Assembly (NCBI RefSeq): GCF_002086795.1
Contig: NZ_MVIM01000018.1
Span: 47,588 to 111,587 of the forward strand
DNA from: Mycolicibacterium tusciae
GTDB taxonomy: Bacteria > Actinomycetota > Actinomycetes > Mycobacteriales > Mycobacteriaceae
Direction of reading: 5' to 3'
DNA length: 64,000 bases
Shown here: piece after piece, positions 33,208 through 41,548 of the stretch
How the letters are laid out: each line of letters starts with the position of its first letter
Position numbering within the stretch: the stretch's first letter is position 1
Translations under genes and position numbers: made by a program
Notes under the pieces: model-generated
What the model saw: the letters and a program-made list of their open reading frames with translations, nothing else
Database searches by the model: none
What the model was told of the DNA's origin: nothing

Positions 33208-33879
33208 ATGGCTGCGCCACGGGTCGACAACGCGCGCGGCGCGCTGCCTGCCACGCTCGTTGAACTAGCCGAACACCGCCTACGCGACGCCATTCTCAGC
33301 GGGGCACTGGCGCCCGGAGAGAAGGTCGTCGAGGAGCAACTCTGTGCCGACCTCGGAATCAGCAGGGCACCGCTGCGAGAGGCGTTGCGGTTGCTCGCCC
33401 AACAAGGCCTGGTGGAACACTTCCCGCGCCGAGGCTCGCGGGTGGCGGACTGGTCACCCACAGACATCCTGCAGTTGTTCGCGCTGCGGCACGTACTGGA
33501 ATGCCACGCCATCGAAACCGCGCTGCCGCTTGCGGATCCCGAAGCGGCACTGCAACCCGTCCACGCTGCGTTGGACGCCATGCGCACCGCGACCGACGAG
33601 TTGGATCGCGACGACGCGCATCGTGCGTTCCATGCCGCGGTCGTCGGGCTTGCGTGCAATCGGCAACTCGACATCGCACTCGAGCCGGTCTTGCTCAAAC
33701 TGCAATTGCCGATGGCGATCAACATGCGGGCTGAGGCGCACCACCGTGACGCACGAGACGGCCTCGATCGGCATCGGGCCATCGTGACCGCGCTCGCCAC
33801 CAACGATCAATCGGTCGTCATCACCGCACTGCGCGAGCACGGGCAATTCGACTATCTCGGCTCGCGACTGCAGCGCTAA
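33208..33879 (+). CDS. GntR-family regulator, FadR/FCD subfamily
   Basis: 223 aa from ATG 33208. An N-terminal winged helix (about 15-80, EEQLCADLGISRAPLREALRLL with the wing FPRRGSRVADWS) precedes an all-helical FCD ligand domain (RHVLECHAIETALPLADPEA, DDAHRAFHAAVVGLA, LDRHRAIVTALATND) with the metal-binding Asp/His pattern. It sits before the allophanate-hydrolase remnant and NCS2 permease, and a palindrome lies just before the remnant's ATG, so it likely controls that catabolic cluster. Confidence 0.87.
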   Translation: MAAPRVDNARGALPATLVELAEHRLRDAILSGALAPGEKVVEEQLCADLGISRAPLREALRLLAQQGLVEHFPRRGSRVADWSPTDILQLFALRHVLECHAIETALPLADPEAALQPVHAALDAMRTATDELDRDDAHRAFHAAVVGLACNRQLDIALEPVLLKLQLPMAINMRAEAHHRDARDGLDRHRAIVTALATNDQSVVITALREHGQFDYLGSRLQR

Positions 33880-33917
33880 CACAAACGACACACGGCTGAC
33901 CCGAGATCGCCACGATT

Positions 33918-33934
33918 CTGTCGACAATCGACAG
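33918..33934. promoter_or_regulatory. Palindromic operator, probable GntR site
   Basis: CTGTCGA-CAA-TCGACAG has perfect 7-bp arms and contains CTGTCGACAA, near the TnGTnnACnA pattern of FadR-type GntR operators. It ends two bases before the ATG of the amidase remnant (33937), so translation start and repression site nearly coincide. Confidence 0.5.
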
Positions 33935-33936
33935 TC

Positions 33937-34764
33937 ATGGCTGACGTCGCGCATGGCCCGTCCATCGGACCTTCGGTGGCCGAGATCCTCGCATCGCACG
34001 CATCCGGGACCGGTTGCCCGACCAAGACCGCCGCACGGGTCGCCGACGCCATCGCCGCGCGCGGTGACGACGGCACCTGGTTATCCACCGTGCCGCGCGA
34101 ACAGCTGCTCGCCGCTGCAGAGGAGATCGAAAAGCGTCCCGGTGCAAGGACATTGCCTCTCTACGGGGTGCCCTTCGGGGTCAAGGACAGCATCGATGTC
34201 GAGGGAGTCGCGACCACGTTGGCGTGCCCCGACTACGCCTACGTCGCGACGGCAACGGCACCGGTCGTGCAACGTTTGCTCGACGCAGGCGCGCTCTATG
34301 TCGGCAAGACCAACCTCGACCAGTTCGCGACCGGACTGAACGGCACCCGTACCCCGTACACGATTCCGCGCAGTGTGTACGGCGGCGATTTGATCTCCGG
34401 CGGATCGAGTTCGGGCTCGGCGCTGGCCGTCGCGTTGGGACAGGTGCCGTTCGCCGTCGCCACCGACACCGCGGGGTCCGGACGTGTCCCGGCCGCGCTC
34501 AATGGCGTCGTCGGGTTCAAACCGTCGCGCGGTCTGATCAGCACGGTCGGCCTTGTCCCGGCTTGCAAGTCGCTGGACTGCATCAGCCTGATGGCGGGAT
34601 CGATCGACGACGTCGACCGCGTTTTCGACGTGGTGGCCGGCCGCGACGACCGCGATGCCTGGTCGCGAGACCGGGGCCCGGGCTACCGCGGTGCGCCCAT
34701 CGAAGCGGATCGGCGACCCGGGCACATACGGGCGCATCTTGATTCGGGGCGAATACGGGCATGA
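33937..34764 (+). pseudogene. Truncated allophanate hydrolase/amidase (AtzF-like), 5' half only
   Basis: The first roughly 240 residues match the N-terminal amidase half of AtzF-like allophanate hydrolases: LYGVPFGVKDSIDVEGVAT (catalytic Lys83), GGSSSGSA (155-162) and the nucleophile motif DTAGSGR (Ser181), followed by FKPSRGLISTVGLVPACKSLD. At about 34690-34700 homology ends and the frame continues to 34764 with unrelated residues (YRGAPIEADRRPGHIRA...). Full-length proteins are usually about 570-600 aa. The rest of the amidase fold and the C-terminal domain are missing. The product is probably inactive, despite retaining the Ser-Lys motifs. Confidence 0.78.
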
Positions 34765-35110
34765 CATCATCGACGAGCTCGCCCCCATCGAAGGTGAGCT
34801 CGTCATCGACAAACCGGGTAAGGGCGCGTTCTACGCCACCGACCTGCAGGAAGCACTCGCCGGCGCGGGCATCACGCAGTTGCTGATCACCGGGGTCACC
34901 ACCGAGGTCTGCGTGCACACCACCACCCGAGAGGCCAACGACCGCGGCTACGAGTGTCTTGTCGTATCCGATTGTGTGGGTTCGTATTTCCCCGAATTTC
35001 AGCGCGTCGGCCTGGAAATGATCAAGGCCCAAGGCGGCATCTTCGGCTGGGTTGCCGACACCGCCGCGATTATTCCCGCATTGCAGACACTGACCGCCAC
35101 GGCCGCCTGA
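34703..35110 (+). pseudogene. 3' fragment of an isochorismatase-type cysteine hydrolase (biuret-hydrolase-like)
   Basis: In a frame one base off from the amidase remnant, residues from KRIGDPGTYGRILIRGEYGH onward match the C-terminal part of cysteine amidohydrolases of the biuret/ureidoacrylate type: DKPGKGAFYATDL and ITGVTTEVCVHTT (nucleophile Cys) are present, then GYECLVVSDCVGSYFPEF. The N-terminal third with the catalytic Asp (DMQNDF-type) is missing. A GTG at 34691 could start a short peptide, but without the Asp it should be inactive. It is the second half of a deletion junction. Confidence 0.76.
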
Positions 35111-35121
35111 AGGGATTCGCC

Positions 35122-36720
35122 ATGAGCACCGACGTCACCAACCCCCCTGCCGACCCCTCGGTCGATCCGCCCCAGAAGTCGTCGATCCCGTGGTGGACCC
35201 GTGGCGACCTCGACGCATTCTTCGGACTCGGATTCAACATCCTGGTCAACGTCCTGACCCTGACCGCGCTGATGATCGGGGTGATCGCCGTACCGGCGGG
35301 CGACGTGCTGGGCACCGTTCTGCCCGCGCTGGGCGTCGCGCTGATCCTGGGAAATCTGTACTACACATTCCTCGCGCGCCGACTTGCCCTGCGGGAGAAC
35401 AGAACCGACGTCACCGCGCTTCCCTACGGGCCCAGTGTGCCGCACATGTTCATTGTGATCTTCGTCGTGATGCTGCCGGTGTACCTGAATACCGACGACC
35501 CCTTACAGGCCTGGCAGGCCGGGTTGGCGTGGGCCTTCCTGATCGGTGTGATCGTCATGATCGGTGCGTTCGTCGGCCCCTACATCCGCAAGCTGACGCC
35601 CCGGGCCGCGATGCTCGGCACGCTGGCCGGCATCTCGATCACGTTCATCTCGATGCGGCCCGCCGCGCAGATGTGGGAGGTGGCCTGGATCGGTCTGCCG
35701 GTGCTCGCCATCATCCTGATCGGCTTCTTCACCGACGTGAAGTTGCCCGGCAACATCCCGGTGGGACTGGTCGCGCTGTTGGTGGGAACGGCGATCGGAT
35801 GGGCCGGCGGCTACATGTCGGCACCGGACGTCGGGCAGGCGGTTTCCGATATCGCGATCGGCATCCCGGACCTGCGAGTCGACATGCTGTTCAACGGCCT
35901 CGCCGACCTCGCGCCGCTCCTCGGAACCGCGATCCCGTTGGGCGTCTACAACTTCACCGAAGCGATGAGCAACGTGGAAAGCGCTGCGGCCGCGGGCGAC
36001 AATTACAACCTGCGCAGCGTGCTGCTGGCCGACGGCGCCGGCGCGGTCGTCGGGTCGGCGTTCGGCTCACCGTTCCCTCCGGCGGTCTACATCGGACACC
36101 CGGGATGGAAGGACGCCGGCGGCCGGGCCGGCTACTCACTGGCCAGCGGCATCGTGATCGGTGTGCTCTGCTTCGTCGGCCTGTTCGGTGTTCTCGACGC
36201 ACTTCTGCCGGTTCCCGCGATCGTGCCGATTCTGCTCTACATCGGTCTCCTCATCGGGGCGCAGGCGTTTCAGGCGGTACCTCGGCTGCACGCCATCGCC
36301 GTGGTCGCCGCGATTCTGCCCAACCTCGCGCAATGGGCCCACGGCCTCATCGACAACGCGTTGAACGCCGCCGGTACCTCGGCGGCCGAAGTAGGGATGG
36401 ACGCGCTCAACGGTGCGGGCGTCGTCTACGAAGGACTCAAGACGCTGGGCGAAGGCGCGGTGCTCGTCGGCCTGATCCTCGGCACCATGGTGACGTTCAT
36501 CCTGGAGAAGAAGTTCCGCTACGCCGCCATCGCCTCCGCGGTCGGAGCGGTGCTGTCGTTCATCGGGCTCATTCACGCACCCGAGGTGTCATGGGCCGCC
36601 AGCCCGGCGGTCGCGCTCGGATACGTGTTGTTCGGCGTCGTCTGCGTCGCGTACGCATTTCTGCCGGGCGCCAAGGAGCCCGTCGAGGTCGACGAATCGG
36701 ACATAGTGGCGGGCCACTGA
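35122..36720 (+). CDS. NCS2-family (xanthine/uracil-like) permease
   Basis: 532 aa from ATG 35122, 11 bp after the cysteine-hydrolase fragment. It has about 12-14 TM helices and NCS2-like patterns: TALPYGPSVPHMFIV early, then the substrate-region PLGVYNFTEAMSNVESAAAAGD and an FGSPFPPAVYIGHPGWK loop. Neighbouring amidase/cysteine-hydrolase remnants suggest uptake of a ureide or purine/pyrimidine-type nitrogen compound. The gene itself is intact even though the catabolic enzymes before it are broken. Confidence 0.84.
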   Translation: MSTDVTNPPADPSVDPPQKSSIPWWTRGDLDAFFGLGFNILVNVLTLTALMIGVIAVPAGDVLGTVLPALGVALILGNLYYTFLARRLALRENRTDVTALPYGPSVPHMFIVIFVVMLPVYLNTDDPLQAWQAGLAWAFLIGVIVMIGAFVGPYIRKLTPRAAMLGTLAGISITFISMRPAAQMWEVAWIGLPVLAIILIGFFTDVKLPGNIPVGLVALLVGTAIGWAGGYMSAPDVGQAVSDIAIGIPDLRVDMLFNGLADLAPLLGTAIPLGVYNFTEAMSNVESAAAAGDNYNLRSVLLADGAGAVVGSAFGSPFPPAVYIGHPGWKDAGGRAGYSLASGIVIGVLCFVGLFGVLDALLPVPAIVPILLYIGLLIGAQAFQAVPRLHAIAVVAAILPNLAQWAHGLIDNALNAAGTSAAEVGMDALNGAGVVYEGLKTLGEGAVLVGLILGTMVTFILEKKFRYAAIASAVGAVLSFIGLIHAPEVSWAASPAVALGYVLFGVVCVAYAFLPGAKEPVEVDESDIVAGH

Positions 36721-36744
36721 TCGGACACAGTGGCGGGTCACTGA
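36697..36744. repeat. 24-bp tandem duplication across the permease stop codon
   Basis: 36697-36720 and 36721-36744 are direct copies differing at two positions. The first copy encodes the C-terminus and stop of the permease; the second is outside the gene and ends in another TGA. Probably a slippage duplication. Confidence 0.8.
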
Positions 36745-36765
36745 TCCCGCGACATGGCGTGAGGG

Positions 36766-37407
36766 CTACTCCTCGGGCAGACCGTCTGCGATGAGCGTCG
36801 CCTGCTGCAGTGCGATGTCCTGAGCTTGTTCCGGCGGAACCGGGTCGTTGGGTGCGCTCTCGAAGTTCATCGACACCAGAGCTTTGCCCTGAGTGAACAG
36901 AAGTACGGTCACCGCTTTGCTGCCGTCAGGTGACGTGCCGATCGCCATCACACCCTGGTCCCCGACCTCGACCGGTGCGGGCGCACCGGTCACGACGGTG
37001 TTCATCGTGGCCGAGTTGCTCTGGAAATTCGACTCGGCGGCTGCGACGTCGGGAAAGACGAGGATGGTGTCGATGATCTGCCGGTGGCCTTCAGGACTGG
37101 AATAGACCTGCGCCGCGCCGGGGTTCCCGCCCGGGTTCAGCTGCACACCGCCCGGAGTGACGATGTCAGGGCCGATGTCCGTCGGCGGGAGGAGAAGTGA
37201 GCCGTAGTCGCTCGGTTGCGCACCAGATGGGCTGGCCTCCGCCGACGTGGTCTCCTCCGACGGGGTGGCCTCGGCGGATGTGGTCGTGGACGTCGCCGAG
37301 GTCGACGACTCCGACGCCGAGTCGTCCGACTTGCTGCAGCCGGCGCTGACCCCGATGACCAGCGCCGCGACGGCCAAACCCGTCGCCGGCAAACGTACGA
37401 TATCCAT
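36766..37407 (-). CDS. Lipoprotein, conserved, unknown function
   Basis: 213 aa from ATG 37407, with a good ribosome site (GGAGAGGAA). A signal peptide ends in lipobox VSAGC (Cys24). A Ser/Thr/Glu-rich linker (25-65) leads to a globular domain with LLLPPTDIGPDIVTPGG and QVYSSPEGHRQIIDTILVFPD, resembling the extracellular sensor-type domain found in some mycobacterial lipoproteins and PknH-like receptors; the match is impressionistic. Convergent with the permease. No function is assigned. Confidence 0.72.
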   Translation of the reverse strand: MDIVRLPATGLAVAALVIGVSAGCSKSDDSASESSTSATSTTTSAEATPSEETTSAEASPSGAQPSDYGSLLLPPTDIGPDIVTPGGVQLNPGGNPGAAQVYSSPEGHRQIIDTILVFPDVAAAESNFQSNSATMNTVVTGAPAPVEVGDQGVMAIGTSPDGSKAVTVLLFTQGKALVSMNFESAPNDPVPPEQAQDIALQQATLIADGLPEE

Positions 37408-37588
37408 GGATTTCCTCTCCGAGGCGGAACGGGCCAAGACTGACCGGCGGATATAGGTCTACAGCACCGTCAATAACTTCGCTGTCCCGATCGCGAAACC
37501 AGCTGCCGCGCGTCGGGGCACCGGCGACGGTCTCATTGCACATCCCACCAAGCGTTGAGGCCGTCGTCACGTCGGCACCTCAGGGTGT

Positions 37589-37598
37589 GTTAGCTAAC
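37589..37598. promoter_or_regulatory. Small perfect palindrome upstream of the TetR gene
   Basis: GTTAGCTAAC, followed by CTAGG, lies 48 bp before the GTG of the TetR gene. It might be an operator for that regulator. It resembles the core of an IdeR box with one central base missing, but I do not call it IdeR. Confidence 0.35.
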
Positions 37599-37645
37599 CT
37601 AGGTTTTCGTAGTCAGTTGTCCATGAAATGGCCTAGGCTCGATCC

Positions 37646-38233
37646 GTGGCCACCCGCACCCAAAGCGCCGACCCGCGCGCCGAACGCGTGCGAGCCAAGT
37701 TGATCGACGCGGCGTTCGCGCTGGCCCATGAACGCCCGGTCGATCAGCTCACCGTCGGCGATCTCGTGGCTCGGGCCGGCGTCAGCAGGCAGGTCTTCTA
37801 CCGGCATTTCGCCGACCGCGACGACGCGGTCGCCACAGCGTTCGTCATCGCCTTCGCGGCCGCGACCGCCGATCTGGACGGCGAACCGAGATCCCGGATT
37901 CTGCGGATCTTCGGGCTCGCCGCCGAACACCGCGCGATGTACCGCAACGTCGTGCCCAGTCCGGTGGCCCAGAGGGTGGTCGCCGCGTTCCGCGGCGAAC
38001 TCCTCCCGGCATGTGAGGAGTTGGCCGCCCGAGCGCTACCCGTCGTAGGAGCCGCCGCGGGCCTCGAACCCGGGGCGGTCAGCCGCTTCCTGGTGGGTGG
38101 ATTCCAGGAGGTACTGCGGTCCTGGATGGAAGACCCCAGCGAATCGGGCCAAGCCGCTGATCTCCTCGCCCGGGTGACCGCCGCGCTCGACACCGTCGAC
38201 GTGCTGCTTTCCCGCCTGGACCTCACGACCTGA
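37646..38233 (+). CDS. TetR-family transcriptional regulator
   Basis: 195 aa, GTG start. The HTH is VDQLTVGDLVARAGVSRQVFYRHF. It lies 16 bp before the membrane-protein gene 38250-39251, in the same direction, so it is likely its local repressor and part of the same transcript. Ligand unknown. Confidence 0.86.
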   Translation: MATRTQSADPRAERVRAKLIDAAFALAHERPVDQLTVGDLVARAGVSRQVFYRHFADRDDAVATAFVIAFAAATADLDGEPRSRILRIFGLAAEHRAMYRNVVPSPVAQRVVAAFRGELLPACEELAARALPVVGAAAGLEPGAVSRFLVGGFQEVLRSWMEDPSESGQAADLLARVTAALDTVDVLLSRLDLTT

Positions 38234-38249
38234 ACAGAAAGGATCCACC

Positions 38250-39251
38250 GTGGGCAAGCACCACGCTCCCCTCGTCGAGACAATCGATATTCAGCCTTCC
38301 CGCAGGGACATTCGCAACATGGCATTGGTCATGGCGGCGCTGGCGGTGTTCGTCATCGCGATGATCGCCAGCTACTCGGGCGCCTTCGCCAAACCGACGC
38401 TGCACCACCTGAACGTCGCCATTGCAGCACCACAGCAACTCGTGGACGGGGTCCGTGGGCAGGACGCGCTCGGCGTCACGCAGGTGGTCGACGCGGCCGC
38501 GGCACGCGATCAGGTCTTCGGGCGCAAGACAGACGCGGCATTCGTCCTCGACGCGCCCGGCCACCTGGACATCTATGTGGCCGGTGGCGGCGGCCGAAGC
38601 GTCGCGGCCGCCGCCGAGACGGTCGGACGTGGCATCGCCGCCGAGGCCGGGCTGACGGCAGATGTCACCGACGTCGCCCCGACCAACGCGGCCGACCCGC
38701 AGGGCACTGTCGTGTTCTACGCCGTCATCTTCCTGTCGATCGGCGCGTCGGTGGGCGCCACGATCTTCGGGCGAATGATGGGCAACGTGCACAAGCTGTC
38801 CACCTTTGCTTGGCGCACGTTGAGTCTCGTTGCGTACTCGCTGGTGCTGGCGGGTGGTGTGACCCTGTATGTCGACGTGATCCTCGGCGCGCTCACCGGA
38901 CACACCTGGCAGGTGTTCGGCGCGCTCTTCGTCTACGCGATGGCGGTCGCGGGAGCGGTGACCGGCGTTGCGGCAGCGTTCGGCACCGTGGCCTCTGCGG
39001 CACTCACGGCGTTCCTCGTGATCATCGGCAACGCCGCAGCGGCAGGCCCTATCGGCAAGCCACTGTTGTCCGGCTTCTACACGACGTTCAACGCGATCGT
39101 GCCCCAGGGCTCCGGCGTCGCGCTGCTGCGCAGTGTGGAGTACTTCGGCACCAACGGCGCAGCGCGCTCGCTCACCACCCTGCTCGCCTGGGCCGCGGCC
39201 GGATGCGTGCTGGCCTTTGGCGCCGCCATGATCCGATCCGGCACTCCGTAA
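38250..39251 (+). CDS. Multi-pass membrane protein, YhgE/Pip or DUF3533-like
   Basis: 333 aa, GTG start. One N-terminal TM (about 24-45), an extracytoplasmic domain (about 50-150), then five or six TM helices (about 155-330) ending TLLAWAAAGCVLAFGAAMI. This one-plus-five or six layout with an external domain is that of the YhgE/Pip, ABC-2-like and DUF3533 (SNG1) proteins, often paired with TetR regulators and linked to drug or lipid export. The exact family is tentative. Confidence 0.68.
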   Translation: MGKHHAPLVETIDIQPSRRDIRNMALVMAALAVFVIAMIASYSGAFAKPTLHHLNVAIAAPQQLVDGVRGQDALGVTQVVDAAAARDQVFGRKTDAAFVLDAPGHLDIYVAGGGGRSVAAAAETVGRGIAAEAGLTADVTDVAPTNAADPQGTVVFYAVIFLSIGASVGATIFGRMMGNVHKLSTFAWRTLSLVAYSLVLAGGVTLYVDVILGALTGHTWQVFGALFVYAMAVAGAVTGVAAAFGTVASAALTAFLVIIGNAAAAGPIGKPLLSGFYTTFNAIVPQGSGVALLRSVEYFGTNGAARSLTTLLAWAAAGCVLAFGAAMIRSGTP

Positions 39252-39262
39252 GCTTCTTGATT

Positions 39263-39742
39263 GTGGCCATCGACGACCATGATCTTGAACGCCTGAACCG
39301 TTGTGTCGAACTCGCGCGCGAAGCACTCGAAGACGGCGACGAGCCGTTCGGGTCGATCCTCGTCGACGCCGACGGTCGGATCCGCTTCGAGGACCGCAAC
39401 CGAGTCAAGGACGGCGACCACACCCGCCACCCCGAATTCGCAATTGCGCAGTGGGCCGTCGCAAAGCTGTCCCCCGCCGAACGGATTGCCGCGACGGTGT
39501 ACACCTCTGGCGAGCACTGCCCGATGTGCGCGGCGGCGCACGCGTGGGTCGGCTTGGGCCGCATCGTCTACGCGACATCGTCGGAACAACTGACCGGGTG
39601 GCTGGCCGAGTGGGGCGCGACACCGCCGCCGGTGGCGCCGCTGCCCATCACCGTCGTCGCGCCGCGCGTGGAGGTGGACGGCCCGGCGGCCGAACACTTC
39701 GATGAGATGAAGGCACTCTACGAAGCGAAGTTCCGGCCGTGA
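39263..39742 (+). CDS. Nucleoside/cytosine-deaminase-family zinc hydrolase
   Basis: 159 aa from GTG 39263. The CDA-type zinc motifs are His56-Pro-Glu58 (HPEFA, where HAE is usual) and Cys86-x2-Cys89 (EHCPMC). DEPFGSILVDADG and WVGLGRIVYATS belong to the tRNA-adenosine/guanine deaminase-like branch. Probable role: deamination of a base or nucleoside. It is coupled to the following GH13 gene (GTGA overlap), which is an odd partner. Confidence 0.83.
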   Translation: MAIDDHDLERLNRCVELAREALEDGDEPFGSILVDADGRIRFEDRNRVKDGDHTRHPEFAIAQWAVAKLSPAERIAATVYTSGEHCPMCAAAHAWVGLGRIVYATSSEQLTGWLAEWGATPPPVAPLPITVVAPRVEVDGPAAEHFDEMKALYEAKFRP

Positions 39743-41061
39743 CAGGGTCTTCGCGCGGGCGCGCATCTGCGACGGAACCGGCCTGGGTGGAGCACGCGAT
39801 CTGGTGGCAGGTCTACCCATTGGGCTTCGTCGGGGCGTACCCGGCCGACACACCCCCGGCCGCCGGCGAGCATCGGCTGCGCCACGTTGTCCAATGGCTG
39901 GATCACGTCATCGGCCTCGGCGCGTCGGGGCTGGCGCTCGGTCCGATATTCGCTTCGCGCACACACGGCTACGACACCACCGACCATTACCGGATCGATC
40001 CCCGCCTCGGTGATGACGGCGACTTCGATCACCTGATCGCCGAGGCGCGCAGCCGCGGGCTGCGTGTGCTGCTCGACGGCGTCTTCAACCACGTAGGTAC
40101 CGAGTTCGCCAATACCTCGTGGTTCCGCAAGCAGCGCAACGGTTCTGGGTTCGACACGTTCGAAGGCCACGGCGACCTGATCGCACTCGATCACGACAAC
40201 CCGGAAGTCGTCGACTACACCGTCGACGTCATGACGCACTGGCTGGGCCGCGGCGCCGACGGCTGGCGGCTGGATGCCGCCTACGCCGTCCCCGACCGGT
40301 TCTGGGCGCAGGTGCTCCCCCGCGTTCGCTCGGTTTTTCCCGAGGCCTGGTTCGTCGGGGAAGTCATTCACGGCGACTACTCGGCGCGGGTGCGTGACGG
40401 GGGCTTCGACTCCGTGACGCAGTACGAACTGTGGAAAGCGATCTGGAGCGGCCTCAACGACGGGAACTTTCACGAGATCGACTGGGCGCTGGTGCGGCAC
40501 AGCGAATTTCTCGACGCCTTCGTGCCGATGACGTTCGTCGGCAATCACGACGTGACCCGCATCGCCAGCCGTCTGGAGAACACCAAACACCTGGCACACG
40601 CGCTCGTCATCCTGCTGACTACCGGAGGTACGCCGAGCATCTACGCGGGCGACGAGTTCGCCTACCGCGGAATCAAAGAGGAGCGATTCGGCGGCGACGA
40701 TGCGGTGCGACCCGAATTCGGCGCTCCGCCAGATGGTGTCGACCAACTTGGTCGGGACGAGTTCCGGCTGCACCAGTACCTGATCGGATTACGCAGACGA
40801 CATCCGTGGCTGCACACCGCGCACACGTCGCCGCTGCAACTGACCAACCGGCAGTACGTGTACCAGACGCGGAACGGTGCCGACGCGCTTGTGGTCGCTC
40901 TCAATATCGGCGACGAGCCGCTATCCGTCTCGCTGCCGCAGCTGGGCTTCGACCATGGCACCATTCTCGCCGGGTCGGGGGCACCACCACAGGACATCGT
41001 TTCTCAGGTGGAGGTCGAGCCGCACGGCTGGCTGATCATCTCGCCAGCTGCTCGACAGTGA
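39739..41061 (+). CDS. GH13 alpha-amylase-family glycoside hydrolase
   Basis: 440 aa, GTG start overlapping the deaminase stop. The catalytic triad is complete: nucleophile Asp179 (GWRLDAAY), acid/base Glu208 (FVGEVIHGD) and Asp271 (VGNHDVTR). The substrate loops HGYDTTDHYRID and LLDGVFNHVG are present. The protein is short, with a small C-terminal beta domain, and no signal peptide, so it acts in the cytosol, presumably on glycogen, trehalose-related or maltooligosaccharides. Its 3' end overlaps the convergent DUF1810 gene by 26 bp. Confidence 0.88.
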   Translation: MTGSSRGRASATEPAWVEHAIWWQVYPLGFVGAYPADTPPAAGEHRLRHVVQWLDHVIGLGASGLALGPIFASRTHGYDTTDHYRIDPRLGDDGDFDHLIAEARSRGLRVLLDGVFNHVGTEFANTSWFRKQRNGSGFDTFEGHGDLIALDHDNPEVVDYTVDVMTHWLGRGADGWRLDAAYAVPDRFWAQVLPRVRSVFPEAWFVGEVIHGDYSARVRDGGFDSVTQYELWKAIWSGLNDGNFHEIDWALVRHSEFLDAFVPMTFVGNHDVTRIASRLENTKHLAHALVILLTTGGTPSIYAGDEFAYRGIKEERFGGDDAVRPEFGAPPDGVDQLGRDEFRLHQYLIGLRRRHPWLHTAHTSPLQLTNRQYVYQTRNGADALVVALNIGDEPLSVSLPQLGFDHGTILAGSGAPPQDIVSQVEVEPHGWLIISPAARQ

Positions 41062-41548
41062 GCTCATCCTCCACACCGCCGTAGAGCCGATCCAGCACGG
41101 CGCGAAAGTCGGCTTGCACTTCGGCGGACTCGGCGGCTCGGGCGAACAACGTCATCGACGATCGCACCTTCATATTGTCGGGCCAGCCGAAGATGTCGTC
41201 GGCCGAGGCGCCCTCGATGCCGGCGACGATCCGGCAGCACTCCCGCAACCGAGGCCCCAGCACCTCGTGGTCGAGATACGCCTTCGCCTCGGCCAGCGAG
41301 GTGATGGCGTAACGGATTGCTGTCGGACTGCTTCCGAGACCCTGGATCTGAGGGAACACGAACCAGATCCAGTGGCTGCGTTTGCGGCCGTCGCGAAGCT
41401 CTGTCAACGCGGTGTCGTACATACGGTGCTGGGCCTCGACGAAGCGCTGCAGATCGTATGGATCGGCCCTATCGGATGACAACAATTTGTCTACAGCCCC
41501 CTCTTCGGCAAGTTTTGCAGGATAGTGTCTTCGGTTCAATGACGACAT
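41036..41548 (-). CDS. DUF1810-family protein (Rv1873-like)
   Basis: 170 aa if started at ATG 41548; that would overlap the divergent cyclase ATG (41539), so a TTG near 41482-41485 may be the true start and give about 148 aa. The family signature RSHWIWFVFPQIQGLGSSP and the helical surroundings (DLQRFVEAQHRMYDTAL, HEVLGPRLRECCRIVAG) are clear. Function unknown. From memory it corresponds to M. tuberculosis Rv1873, which there sits beside Rv1874; here the two are about 17 kb apart. Confidence 0.8.
   Translation of the reverse strand: MSSLNRRHYPAKLAEEGAVDKLLSSDRADPYDLQRFVEAQHRMYDTALTELRDGRKRSHWIWFVFPQIQGLGSSPTAIRYAITSLAEAKAYLDHEVLGPRLRECCRIVAGIEGASADDIFGWPDNMKVRSSMTLFARAAESAEVQADFRAVLDRLYGGVEDELTVEQLAR

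Noticed and set aside
33937..35110. Explanation of the amidase/hydrolase junction as a simple one-base sequencing error
   Set aside because: The two sides belong to different protein families, so correcting a base cannot restore one gene; a deletion is required.
35190..36794. 534-codon plus-strand frame overlapping the NCS2 permease
   Set aside because: Arg-rich and lacking hydrophobic helices; the permease frame carries the membrane segments.
37589..37605. IdeR box before the TetR gene at 37646
   Set aside because: The central spacing is one base short of the consensus and there is no iron gene nearby; kept only as a generic palindrome.
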